64,000 bases of DNA from Thermoproteota archaeon (lineage in GTDB: Archaea > Thermoproteota > Nitrososphaeria > Nitrososphaerales > Nitrosopumilaceae). Below are positions 7,938-16,330 of the stretch, in pieces. The first letter of the stretch is position 1. Each line of letters starts with the position of its first letter. The notes below the pieces were generated by a model. That model did not search any database and was not told where the DNA came from. It saw nothing but the letters and a program-made list of their open reading frames with translations. Position numbers and translations under genes: made by a program. The DNA is taken from assembly GCA_003352285.1 (NCBI GenBank), contig QQVN01000002.1:202193-266192 (forward strand). The letters run 5' to 3'.

Positions 7938-8810
7938 ATGAATTTATTGCTACTAAAAAAATCAGACTTGAATCAAGTTATTATTAAAAAATCCATCACC
8001 ATCACTCCAAGTACTACGCTATTAGAAGCAAGAGAAATACTACTTCGTCACAAATTAAAACGCCTTATTGTTATAAATTCTAAAAAAATCCCTGTTGGAA
8101 TAATTACCGAAAAAGACATTGTAAAAACCGTTTACGCCTTAGGTGACAAGTCCATTGCATCAGTAAAGGTAGGAGGTTTTATGTCAAAAAATCTAGTTAC
8201 TATCAAAAAAACTGATTCAGTCTACCAATGTGCGAAACTAATGTATCGAAATAAAATCAGCTCAATTATCGCCGTAAACCAAGATGGAACCCTTTATGGA
8301 ATAATTACGAAGACAGATCTCGCATCAATCTTTTTGACCCAAGTTGTTGAACCAATCAAGGTATCAAAGGTCATGACTCGTAAAGTCATCACTGCAATGC
8401 CTGGTGACTCTTTACTTTATGTTGAAACACTTCTTATCAACAATAGAATATCCCGAGTTGTTGTCCAAAGGAACAACATTCCTGTAGGAATTATCACCTT
8501 TCGAGATTTTGTACCTGCAAAATTACCCCATTGGTTAGTAGAATCAGCTGACCCCAAAGAGGTTGAAAATTATCGATTACATTCTCAACTCACTGAATTG
8601 AGGGTAAACCAAATGAGTCATCTTTTACAGTTTAAGGCAGTAGACATCATGTCATCAAATCCCGTAACTATCGATGATGATGAGGATGTAGGTGTGGCAG
8701 TCATGTTGATGATTAGAAATAATATCAGTGGAATTCCTGTTGTGAAAAAGAAAAAATTAGTTGGAATTATCACTAAAGCAGATATTGTTAAAGCTATAGC
8801 ACAACACTAA
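7938..8810 (+). CDS. Quadruple-CBS protein
   Basis: 290 aa made almost wholly of four CBS motifs (about residues 10-65, 75-130, 145-200 and 230-285), each ending in the G-I-I-T-(K/E/F)-x-D pattern (GIITEKD, GIITKTD, GIITFRD, GIITKAD). There is no catalytic domain, so it is probably an adenine-nucleotide-sensing regulator acting on an unknown partner. The ATG at 7938 is preceded by a TATA-like AATATTTAA about 24 bp upstream; an in-frame ATG at 7899 would add 13 residues. It is divergent from the multi-CBS operon and convergent with a Usp gene that overlaps its stop. Confidence 0.9.
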   Translation: MNLLLLKKSDLNQVIIKKSITITPSTTLLEAREILLRHKLKRLIVINSKKIPVGIITEKDIVKTVYALGDKSIASVKVGGFMSKNLVTIKKTDSVYQCAKLMYRNKISSIIAVNQDGTLYGIITKTDLASIFLTQVVEPIKVSKVMTRKVITAMPGDSLLYVETLLINNRISRVVVQRNNIPVGIITFRDFVPAKLPHWLVESADPKEVENYRLHSQLTELRVNQMSHLLQFKAVDIMSSNPVTIDDDEDVGVAVMLMIRNNISGIPVVKKKKLVGIITKADIVKAIAQH

Positions 8811-9238
8811 TTTTTTATTATCAAAACTGAACATGGAGAATTATTTACAAGCTTATTTGAAATACTTCCCAAAAACAAACGAAGTGTTTTTCCTAAACCC
8901 CTACTTCCCATTACAATCAGATTTGTATTATCTTTTTTTGCAAATTTAATAATTTCATCTGCAACGTTTCCTTCTTTAATCAGATGTTTTGCATCAATTC
9001 CGTTTTGAACTGTCAGAGATAATGATTTCTTGATTATTTTGTCTGCAAACTTTCTAACCATGGACAAATACTCTTTTTTATCAAGAAAGCTTATTGTATA
9101 TGATTTATCAACAACGTAAATCAAAGTAACTTCAGAATGATAATTTTTTGCCAATTCACATGCATGAAGCAATGCTTTTTCAGCAAATTTGGAACCATCA
9201 ACTGGAACAAGAATTTTTGTATATTGTAACCGTTTCAT
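8807..9238 (-). CDS. Universal stress protein UspA
   Basis: 143-aa single Usp domain. It starts KILVPVDGSKFAEKALLHACELA (nucleotide-binding Asp in VPVDGS) and ends with the ATP motif GSRGLGKTLRLFLGSISNKL followed by PCSVLIIKN. Its stop codon overlaps the end of the convergent quadruple-CBS gene. Length and motifs are complete for the ATP-binding Usp class. Confidence 0.95.
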   Translation of the reverse strand: MKRLQYTKILVPVDGSKFAEKALLHACELAKNYHSEVTLIYVVDKSYTISFLDKKEYLSMVRKFADKIIKKSLSLTVQNGIDAKHLIKEGNVADEIIKFAKKDNTNLIVMGSRGLGKTLRLFLGSISNKLVNNSPCSVLIIKN

Positions 9239-9378
9239 ATAGTTAGTTAACTTATGATCACTTTAATCTTATATCATTTCCCAGACTTGATAATTAGAAT
9301 TGTCAATATGCCTGAAACTAATTATTAATATTGAGAATCTTGTTTGGATATTAAATTCTTAAATTAATTATTCATATC

Positions 9379-9807
9379 ATGATTAAAAAAAATTTCAAGA
9401 AGATCCTAGTTCCTCTTGATGGTTCCAAAAACTCTCTTCGTGGATTAGATCATGCCATTTACTTGGCTAGACAATGTCAAGCAACTTTAACTGGCATTTA
9501 CATAATGCCGATTTATCCAAGAAGTTTCTCAGATTCTATCATGCCTTATCAAATAGTCCTAAAAAAAGAGGCTACAAAATTCATGAATAAGGCAAAAACC
9601 ATATCAGCCAAAAAAGGAATTGCCTTTAGCTCAAAGATAGACTATGGAAGTCCTAGTATTGACATACCTAATTTTGCAAAAGATAAGAAATTTGATCTAA
9701 TCGTAATTGGCTCCAGAGGATATTCTGGAATTAAGGAAACATTTCTTGGAAGTGTCGCAAACGGTATAGTTCACAAATCAAAAGTTCCTGTTTTGGTTGT
9801 AAAGTGA
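9379..9807 (+). CDS. Universal stress protein UspA
   Basis: 142 aa. The opening KKILVPLDGSKNSLRGLDHAIYLARQCQAT is nearly identical to that of the Usp at 10754, so the two are recent paralogues, while the C-terminal halves differ more. The ATP-binding signature GSRGYSGIKETFLGSVAN is intact. The next Usp starts 6 bases after its stop, so the two are probably co-transcribed. Confidence 0.95.
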   Translation: MIKKNFKKILVPLDGSKNSLRGLDHAIYLARQCQATLTGIYIMPIYPRSFSDSIMPYQIVLKKEATKFMNKAKTISAKKGIAFSSKIDYGSPSIDIPNFAKDKKFDLIVIGSRGYSGIKETFLGSVANGIVHKSKVPVLVVK

Positions 9808-9813
9808 ATAGGG

Positions 9814-10254
9814 TTGGAAATAAAGCACATCCTGGTACCATTTGATGATTCTGACAGATCTTTTAACGCATTTAATTTTGCTTTGGATCTTGCAAAAAAA
9901 TACCACTCTAGTCTTTCAGTTGTCACTGTCATGTATAGCAGTGTCCTTGGAAGCTCATTTCTGGATATACCTGCTCATGAAACTTACATTGAGAAAACCA
10001 GACTCAAAAGACTTTCTCATGTTTTTAACAGACTGAAACTTGCAGCGGAAAAATTCCAAATTCCATTTATTTCAGAAATAATCTTGTCTTCGTCTGTAGC
10101 TGAGTCATTATTGTCATTTGCTAATTCATACAAAGTTGACTTAATAGTTCTCGGAACTAGGGGTAGAACAGGCTCTCCATTAAGATTACAGTTAGGGAGT
10201 GTTGCTACTTTGATATCTCATAATGCGACATGTCCAGTATTATTAGTAAAATAA
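9814..10254 (+). CDS. Universal stress protein UspA (TTG start)
   Basis: 146 aa, starting MEIKHILVPFDDSDRSFNAFNFALDLAKKYH. The usual VPxDGS is VPFDDS here, so the Gly after Asp is replaced. The C-terminal ATP motif GTRGRTGSPLRLQLGSVATLI is present and the end is PVLLVK. A TTG start at 9814 follows the preceding stop by 6 bases with AGGG just upstream. It is diverged from the other Usps in the window, which suggests different ligands or partners. Confidence 0.93.
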   Translation: MEIKHILVPFDDSDRSFNAFNFALDLAKKYHSSLSVVTVMYSSVLGSSFLDIPAHETYIEKTRLKRLSHVFNRLKLAAEKFQIPFISEIILSSSVAESLLSFANSYKVDLIVLGTRGRTGSPLRLQLGSVATLISHNATCPVLLVK

Positions 10255-10260
10255 TTTTGT

Positions 10261-10701
10261 TTACTGAGATTTTTCCATTCGTAAAAGAATTTGATCACAA
10301 ATTCTTCTCATTTCAGAATCAGAACCTGCACTACAAATCTTTACAAGATCGCTTGTCGTGATTATACCTACAATTGTGTCGTTTTCAGTAGCAACCACTT
10401 TGTGAATATTTTTTGTTTTCATTATTTCAGCTGCTTCCCAAACTGTTTCATCCGAATCAATAGTGATTAATGGTGAAGACATAACTTCTTTTACTAAATC
10501 TGAACCGGCTTTGTTATTAGCAACTATTCGCTTTACAAAATCTCTCTCAGTAATGATGCCTATTGGAGAATTATTCTCTGTAATGATTGCACAACCCACA
10601 TCTGATTTACTCATTAATTCTGCTGTTTCTTTAATGCTCTTATTATGATCAATGGATACTATCTTCTTATTCATTACATCTTTAACGAATGTATGTGCCA
10701 T
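10261..10701 (-). CDS. Two-CBS-domain protein
   Basis: 146 aa with one Bateman pair: FVKDVMNKKIVSIDHNKSIKETAELM, GIITERDFVKRIV, then VKEVMSSPLITIDSDETVWEAAEIM and GIITTSDLVKICS. It is clearly paralogous to the protein at 11682 (shared SPLITI and VWEAAEIM/VWSISGLM layout). Stand-alone CBS pairs in archaea usually bind AMP/ATP or SAM and control partner proteins. It is flanked by Usp genes. Confidence 0.92.
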   Translation of the reverse strand: MAHTFVKDVMNKKIVSIDHNKSIKETAELMSKSDVGCAIITENNSPIGIITERDFVKRIVANNKAGSDLVKEVMSSPLITIDSDETVWEAAEIMKTKNIHKVVATENDTIVGIITTSDLVKICSAGSDSEMRRICDQILLRMEKSQ

Positions 10702-10753
10702 AATTCCTACTTGTCCCTCCTATCTATAAAGTAATATTCAAAGATGACAATAT

Positions 10754-11173
10754 TCATTTTACAACCAAAACCGGCACTGATGATTTGTGAAGTACATAAT
10801 TAGACGTGCTTCCTAAAAAGAAACCCTTTACTGTTCCTACACCTCTAGAACCAATTACGATTAGATCAAACTTTCCTTTTTTTGCATAATTGACAATTTT
10901 TTTACCTTCATCCCCATAGAGAACCTTATCTTCAAACAAAATTCCATTTTGTGCAGCACGTTTTTTTGACTTTTGCATAAATTGTGATGCATGCTTTAGC
11001 AGGTATCTCTCTACATAAGAAATCTGATCATTTGTTTTCGGTTCTTGAATTGGTGTAACGTACAATCCAGTAATTGTTGCTTGGCATTGTCTAGCCAAGT
11101 AAATGGCATGATCTAATCCACGAAGAGAGTTTTTGGAACCATCAAGAGGAACTAAAATCTTACTAACTGACAT
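10754..11173 (-). CDS. Universal stress protein UspA
   Basis: 139 aa from the ATG at 11173 (MSVSKILVPLDGSKNS). A TATA-like run (complement of about 11201-11209) lies 25-30 bp upstream; an in-frame GTG at 11182 is less likely. The ATP motif GSRGVGTVKGFFLGSTSN is complete. The N-terminal 30 residues almost match the Usp at 9379, indicating duplication within this cluster followed by divergence of the middle region. Confidence 0.94.
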   Translation of the reverse strand: MSVSKILVPLDGSKNSLRGLDHAIYLARQCQATITGLYVTPIQEPKTNDQISYVERYLLKHASQFMQKSKKRAAQNGILFEDKVLYGDEGKKIVNYAKKGKFDLIVIGSRGVGTVKGFFLGSTSNYVLHKSSVPVLVVK

Positions 11174-11255
11174 ACTAAACACAAACCATGAGACTTTTTT
11201 GAATTTAAGAGATGAACAAGATTATCAAAAATAGTAATAAAGAAATTTTCTGGAG

Positions 11256-11570
11256 CTAAATTGCTTTAGCTCCTCTCTGTTTTGTACAAATATCTAGAGC
11301 GTCTTCAACATTTGTGACAAAAACTTTACCATCTCCCTTAGTTCCAGTACACGCAACTTTTGAAATTGATTCTAAAATTGGTTCAACTTTGGAGTCATCA
11401 ACTACCACTACTATTCTTTCTCTAGCAAAATACTGTCCTACCAATGGTGGGTCAGCACTACCTTGTCCTTGAGCATGAGATACTGTTATTCCCCCTACTC
11501 CTACTTTTTTGATAGCTTTTACCACATTATCTAGCATTGCTGGCGTAATCAGGGTTTCAATTCTTTTCAT
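11256..11570 (-). CDS. PII family protein (second short paralogue)
   Basis: 104 aa: MKRIETLITPAMLDNVVKAIKKVGVGGITVSHAQGQGSADPP, then RERIVVVVDDSKVEPILESISKV and GDGKVFVTNVEDALDICT. The overall PII fold pattern is clear (GDGKVFV). The T-loop differs from the Amt-linked PII and lacks the Tyr-x-Gly-x-E context, so it is probably not covalently modified. The ATG at 11570 has an AT-rich box (complement of about 11590-11600) 25 bp upstream; the in-frame ATG at 11579 would be too close. It sits among Usp/CBS genes rather than next to a transporter. Confidence 0.9.
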   Translation of the reverse strand: MKRIETLITPAMLDNVVKAIKKVGVGGITVSHAQGQGSADPPLVGQYFARERIVVVVDDSKVEPILESISKVACTGTKGDGKVFVTNVEDALDICTKQRGAKAI

Positions 11571-11681
11571 ATTGACCATACGGTATTTTGATTTTAAAAG
11601 GCTCTACAGATTATCGGTATTGATTTTCAGTTCTGATATTGCACTTTACTTCTCAAATAACAGAAAATTGATCACTAATTA

Positions 11682-12146
11682 TTGAATTCTGATCCCAACA
11701 AGATTACTGTCAAGGATATAATGACAAAATCTGTCATATCTGTTGATGCTGAATTAAATGTAAACGAAGCTGCAAAAATGATGGAAGACACCAAAGTTGG
11801 CGCAATAATTGTCATGGAGAATAACTCCCCAGTTGGTATTATTACAGATAGAGATTTTGCAACCAAAATTGTTGCCCATGCATATCCCATAACTACTCCT
11901 GTAAAACAGATAATGTCCACACCCTTAATCACAATAGGTCCAGAAGAATCTGTTTGGTCCATTTCAGGACTGATGAATTCTCGAAATATTCGAAAAATTC
12001 CTGTTGTAGATGATGATAAGGTGGTTGGAATTGTTACTGCTACTGACTTGGTAAAACAATTTGCAACATGTACTGAAGAAGATATGAGAAAGATGTATTA
12101 TCATTCTATCTCTGAAGTATTCAGTAGATACAGTCCTTATAGCTAA
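11682..12146 (+). CDS. Two-CBS-domain protein (TTG start)
   Basis: 154 aa. The Bateman pair has ITVKDIMTKSVISVDAELNVNEAAKMM with GIITDRDFATKIV, and VKQIMSTPLITIGPEESVWSISGLM with GIVTATDLVKQF. It is a paralogue of the protein at 10261. No other domain is present, so it is a likely nucleotide-responsive regulator. Confidence 0.9.
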   Translation: MNSDPNKITVKDIMTKSVISVDAELNVNEAAKMMEDTKVGAIIVMENNSPVGIITDRDFATKIVAHAYPITTPVKQIMSTPLITIGPEESVWSISGLMNSRNIRKIPVVDDDKVVGIVTATDLVKQFATCTEEDMRKMYYHSISEVFSRYSPYS

Positions 12147-12206
12147 ATATTCTCATTATTGAAAATTAGTTTTACGCATAAATAGGAAGAATGAGCATAA
12201 TATTGC

Positions 12207-12479
12207 ATGAAAGTGAAAAAGACCTCAGGACGAGGAACAGGAACTAGAGAAGAAGAAATTAAAGAACAGAATTGGGCTGGAGATGCATACAGAAAGGAAC
12301 AGTCTGAAAAACTAAAGAAAACTGGCAAAAATATTACGTTAAGTAGTGGACGTGGTGTTGGAACTAGAAAATTAAAAGACCTGCCTGATCCAAAACCCAG
12401 ACCATCAACTGAAGGCATGACTAGAGTAACAGGCCGTGGCACGGGAAGTAGAAAAAGTCGTAATAAGGGAAGCAATTAG
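12207..12479 (+). CDS. Basic protein with three GRGTGTR repeats
   Basis: 90 aa, strongly basic, no known family recognised. The motif (S/T)GRG(T/V)G(T/S)R occurs three times, at about residues 7-14, 47-54 and 75-82. The linkers contain Lys/Glu helices (REEEIKEQNWAGDAYRKEQSEKLKK) and a Pro-rich piece (LPDPKPRP). RGG-like Gly/Arg repeats suggest nucleic-acid binding. There is no Cys and no membrane segment. Confidence 0.7.
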   Translation: MKVKKTSGRGTGTREEEIKEQNWAGDAYRKEQSEKLKKTGKNITLSSGRGVGTRKLKDLPDPKPRPSTEGMTRVTGRGTGSRKSRNKGSN

Positions 12480-12490
12480 ATTTTTTTCAA

Positions 12491-12970
12491 TTAATTATTT
12501 TTCTCTGAATCAAAAAATATTCTAGACGGTTCTATATCTGATGATATTGACAAATTTGAAAATTCTTCTGGAATTAATGAATAGATTACCTTTGGTTCGA
12601 ACATTATCAAGCTGGAAGAATGATCTTTCATTTTTTTAGCTTTTTCGGATTTAATTCTATTTAGGGACACATCAAAGATATTTTTTTTAATTTCTGAACA
12701 TTTTGGTTCATCTGTCAAAATGGATACTCTTCCATGAATCTGATATCCTGCATACTCTTCTTTATCATAGACAGCTAAAGTTGCATTAGGATTTACCGTA
12801 TAGTTTCTAAATGACTTGTGCTTGAAAAAATCAAGCCAGTATATCGCATCATCTTCTACAATGAAGAATGTTCTAGGCGTAATATTGACAAATTTTGCTC
12901 CACCTGATGTACCAATTGCCACAATTCCTTGAGATTCGAGCATTTTCTTAACCTCATCTGGAATCTTCAT
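12491..12970 (-). CDS. Pyridoxamine 5'-phosphate oxidase-like split-barrel protein
   Basis: 159 aa. The split-barrel flavin/F420-binding pattern is visible: IVAIGTSGGAKFVNITPRTFFIVEDDAIYWLDFFKHKSFRNYTVNPNATLAVYDKEEYAGYQIHGRVSIL. The HKSFRN segment corresponds to the cofactor phosphate-binding stretch after the YWLDF strand. Such proteins are small redox enzymes or FMN/F420 carriers; the substrate is not evident. It is convergent with the GRG-repeat gene. Confidence 0.83.
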   Translation of the reverse strand: MKIPDEVKKMLESQGIVAIGTSGGAKFVNITPRTFFIVEDDAIYWLDFFKHKSFRNYTVNPNATLAVYDKEEYAGYQIHGRVSILTDEPKCSEIKKNIFDVSLNRIKSEKAKKMKDHSSSLIMFEPKVIYSLIPEEFSNLSISSDIEPSRIFFDSEKNN

Positions 12971-13030
12971 ACTTGAAAAAAGGGATTTTTAGTATATTAT
13001 GGGGATACACAATTTTCAATTTTGATATCT

Positions 13031-13864
13031 TCATTCAGATGACTTTGCACTAATGACATGCTGAGTCATTCTTTGCAGTCTTTTTAATCGCTCTAACGAA
13101 ATACCTGTATTTCTAGAAAATTTTCCCAAATCCAAAGTCAATAGATCTTTTGCAATCATAATGTGATTTTTAGAGAATTCTTCTAATTCCCTTGCTTGAA
13201 GTTTAAGGATTGTGATTGGATACAACCCTTCTTTTTCAATAATCTTTTCTAATCCATTATCTAAGGGGTATCTCCAACAAAGTATTTTTTGCCCAACACA
13301 TTGAGCGTATTGTAAAGCATCTGATGAAATTTTTGTATTTGACACTAGCATCTCTTTTTGTATTTCTTCTTTCAAATCAAGAAATCTTGCATGGGTGTAC
13401 AATGATTCTTTAATTCCAGTAAAAATCCCCGGTGAATTATGATACTTGCATTCTATCATACACTTATCACCATTATCCAATGTTGTTATGATATCTATTT
13501 CATGAATAACACACTGACCTTGAATTTTTTCTCTGATAGATTCTGGATGATGACCATAATATTGTAAAACTCCTTTTATGAATACTTCAAATGGGAAACC
13601 AGCCGGACCCATCAACATGATTGATTCCTTTAAGCGATACCTATGTTGAATAGCATGATCTTTGTCTGCCAAAGCCAACTGCCTTAACACTAACTTGTAA
13701 ACTTCTTTGGTCGATATTCCCTCGTATAATTGAGCCTGAACTTTTCTTGCAACTTTTTCTGCAAATTGCTTACTCGCTCCGGCTCTGACACATGTAGCTT
13801 CAACCTTACTTCGTTCAAATGGGACATGCTTTCCACTGGCTTTTCTTATGAAAATTTTTTTCAA
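13031..13864 (-). CDS. ATP-cone / Mrr-like restriction endonuclease fusion
   Basis: 277 aa. Residues 1-90 are an ATP-cone (IFIRKASGKHVPFERSKVEATCVRAGAS, then STKEVYKLVLRQL). Residues about 95-215 are a PD-(D/E)XK-type nuclease core, with HEIDIITTLDNGDKCMIECKYH giving the D-(18 aa)-E-x-K catalytic triad. The C-terminal 60 residues are helical and basic, possibly a helix-hairpin-helix. ATP-cones normally sense ATP/dATP in ribonucleotide reductase. Joined to a nuclease, they suggest a DNA-cleaving enzyme gated by nucleotide level. Substrate and role are inference. Confidence 0.82.
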   Translation of the reverse strand: MKKIFIRKASGKHVPFERSKVEATCVRAGASKQFAEKVARKVQAQLYEGISTKEVYKLVLRQLALADKDHAIQHRYRLKESIMLMGPAGFPFEVFIKGVLQYYGHHPESIREKIQGQCVIHEIDIITTLDNGDKCMIECKYHNSPGIFTGIKESLYTHARFLDLKEEIQKEMLVSNTKISSDALQYAQCVGQKILCWRYPLDNGLEKIIEKEGLYPITILKLQARELEEFSKNHIMIAKDLLTLDLGKFSRNTGISLERLKRLQRMTQHVISAKSSE

Positions 13865-13931
13865 GTTCTATACAGCTTGATATTAATAATTTTTAAAATA
13901 AATGCACTTGATTTTCAAATGTGATATTTAG

Positions 13932-14855
13932 CTAGATTCCCAATTCTTCTTTTATCAATAGTGTTCGATTTCTTATTGCTACAGAACTAACTGCTGCAAC
14001 TCTAGAAATTTCATTTTGACTTATTTTCTCTCCATTAAGTACGCATGCAATATAGACACATGAAGCAGCCTGTACAATTGGATTTTTACCCTCAGTGATG
14101 CCTATATCTTCACATTTTTTCAAGAAATCTACTGCCTGACGCTTTGTAGTCTCTTTCATATTCAAATTATTACAAATTTTTGTGATAAATACGGCAGTAT
14201 CATACTGTTCAACATTCAATTCAAGTCTGCTGACCAACGTTCTAAAGTCTCTTGAAAGTATCCTTTTTTCTACATTTGCAGCAGCAACTATATCATCTAA
14301 GGAACGAAGTGTACTTGATTGCCTACATGCTGCATAAAGTGAAGCAGCTACTAGGGATCTCATTGTTCTACCTCTAGTTAATCTTGCAGCAACTGCTCTC
14401 CTGTAAATCTGTGCAGTGTCTTCAACGACAGTATCTGGAATAGCCAGCTTTGTTTTTAGAGCATTAAGAATTGTAAATGCCTTACTTAGCCTCACAACTG
14501 TTTTTGATTTGCTCCTTTGATCCCATACTCTTAATCTTGAAAATTGATTTTTTATATCTCTAGATAGATTATTACCTGCTGAATCTTTGTTGTTGCCAAT
14601 CACCGTTGATAATCCCTTGTCATGCATTGCTAATGACATTCCAGGACCAGTTCTAGTTTGATTCATAAAATCATCTTGTGATGAATATGCTTCATGCTCC
14701 ACATCAGGTATATTTTGCAATAGCACTGTACCGCATTCCCCGCACACAATTTCACCCCTTTCTTGGTCCGTAATTGCCGGGTAGGTTTTGCAAGTGTCTA
14801 GTCTACACTTTGCATCGTAATCACTAGTAAAATATTCTAACACTACTGTTATCAT
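13932..14855 (-). CDS. tfb: Transcription initiation factor TFB
   Basis: 307 aa. The N-terminal zinc ribbon is C-x4-C ... CGEC (CRLDTC, then CGECGTVL); the first Cys pair has four residues between, not the common two. The B-reader/linker region follows (TGPGMSLAMHDKGLSTVIG), then two cyclin repeats (about residues 110-200 and 210-305: RTMRSLVAASLYAACRQ and NPIVQAASCVYIACVLNG). It recruits RNA polymerase to TATA/TBP. AOA genomes carry several TFBs, so this may be one of a family. The helix-turn-helix at the C-terminus contacts BRE. Confidence 0.96.
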   Translation of the reverse strand: MITVVLEYFTSDYDAKCRLDTCKTYPAITDQERGEIVCGECGTVLLQNIPDVEHEAYSSQDDFMNQTRTGPGMSLAMHDKGLSTVIGNNKDSAGNNLSRDIKNQFSRLRVWDQRSKSKTVVRLSKAFTILNALKTKLAIPDTVVEDTAQIYRRAVAARLTRGRTMRSLVAASLYAACRQSSTLRSLDDIVAAANVEKRILSRDFRTLVSRLELNVEQYDTAVFITKICNNLNMKETTKRQAVDFLKKCEDIGITEGKNPIVQAASCVYIACVLNGEKISQNEISRVAAVSSVAIRNRTLLIKEELGI

Positions 14856-14926
14856 TACGTCGTTATCAAATAAAAGGAACGCGCATCTGGCAAAAATAAT
14901 ACGTAAAATAGCTTTTCATCGCAATT

Positions 14927-16225
14927 TTATTTACTCTCAGAATGAATTTTTTCTAGCCTTTTGATATATGCAAAATATACTATCGTACCTAACGCAACAA
15001 TTCCTACTCCCGATAAAATTACCTGTAAATCAAACTGAGTGATCATGTACAAAGTTGCTGCCAGACCAAATAATGGAAGTACTGGAAACCTTCCAATGTT
15101 AATCGGTACACGAAACGGTCTTGGCTCATCTGGTTTCGTATAACGCAATACAATTACTGCCAAATTTATCATTGCAAATGTAATTACTATTGCAAAGACT
15201 ACAATGTTGGCAACAATTACAATATCTCCAATTAATGTAAATCCTGTACTAATTACAAAGATTGCAATTACTGCCATCCATGGAGTTTTAGTTTTAGGAT
15301 GGATTTTACCAAATATTTTTGGAAGTGAACCGTCACGTGCCATTCCGTAAAGCATTCTAGCTCCCGCAACCAGTGTGATTAGAATCGTGCTAGCCGTGGC
15401 AAATAATGCTATTGCGGATAATGTCAAACTACCATTGTCCCCAAATGCCCTATTTGCAACATCTGCAAGTGGAGCAGAAGATTGCCCCAACTCCTCCCAT
15501 GTCATTACTCTTAACACAGAAATTGATACAAGAATGTAGATTACTCCTGTAATGAGAACTGCAAGGAGTATTCCTCTCGGCAGATTCTTTGCAGGTCTTT
15601 TAACTTCTTCAGCGATATTTGCCATATCCTCAAATCCAATAAATGCAAAAAAGATCAAAACAAATGCAAGAACAATTCCTGATATGCCAGTTGTCTGTAA
15701 GTAATCAACGGGCTCTTTGACTTCATAGCTGAAACCAAGAATAATTATCAAAACTAGTCCTGCGATTGTTATGATGGCAAAAATGGTATTCATCCATGAT
15801 GATTCCCTAATTCCTACAAAGCTAATGACAGATAATATTCCAAGTATTACAATTGCTCCAATAACAATTGGAATATCGACAAAGCCTACCAGGTAACCAC
15901 CAAATCCCAATCCTACTGTCGCAGCTGTAATCATTGAGGTAATAGAAGTAAGCCAGCCAATTGTGAATGCAATGAAATTATTCCTAAATGCATTTTTTAC
16001 AAAAACATATTCTGCTGCTGCTTTTGGAAATAGTGCAGCTAGTTCAGCATAGCTTAATCCTGCAAAAACTGCAACAATTGAACCAATTAGAAATGATATC
16101 CATACGGCATTTCCTGCAAGTCCAGCAGCTTCTCCAATGAGAACATAGATGCCTGCACCAAGAATTAATCCGACACCGTACATTATTAGATGAAACAAAC
16201 CCATGTTTCGGCTTAATTCTGACAT
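14927..16225 (-). CDS. APC superfamily amino acid permease
   Basis: 432 aa with about 12 hydrophobic helices. The family start motif is GLFHLIMYGVGLILGAGIYVLIGEAAGLAG (the G-x-G-x-G-x-Y/F in TM1). A consensus FAFIGFEDMANIAEEVKRPAKNLPRGI lies in the middle, and GARMLYGMARDGSLPKIFGKIHPKTKTPWMAV after TM8 is typical of APC exchangers. It probably imports or exchanges amino acids or polyamines. The specificity is not visible. Confidence 0.93.
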   Translation of the reverse strand: MSELSRNMGLFHLIMYGVGLILGAGIYVLIGEAAGLAGNAVWISFLIGSIVAVFAGLSYAELAALFPKAAAEYVFVKNAFRNNFIAFTIGWLTSITSMITAATVGLGFGGYLVGFVDIPIVIGAIVILGILSVISFVGIRESSWMNTIFAIITIAGLVLIIILGFSYEVKEPVDYLQTTGISGIVLAFVLIFFAFIGFEDMANIAEEVKRPAKNLPRGILLAVLITGVIYILVSISVLRVMTWEELGQSSAPLADVANRAFGDNGSLTLSAIALFATASTILITLVAGARMLYGMARDGSLPKIFGKIHPKTKTPWMAVIAIFVISTGFTLIGDIVIVANIVVFAIVITFAMINLAVIVLRYTKPDEPRPFRVPINIGRFPVLPLFGLAATLYMITQFDLQVILSGVGIVALGTIVYFAYIKRLEKIHSESK

Positions 16226-16330
16226 ATGTTACCACTCAAAATCATAATATTAAATCTAAATTGGGTGCAAATTATCAACGATGAAAATTAATTCTTATCT
16301 TCATATACTAAAAATAAGAAATTATTCCAA

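Noticed and set aside
12143..12475. Minus-strand Leu/Pro/Val-rich frame opposite the GRG-repeat gene
   Set aside because: The hydrophobic pattern is the complement of Gly/Arg/Thr codons, and the plus-strand frame has a clean ATG and fits the operon spacing.
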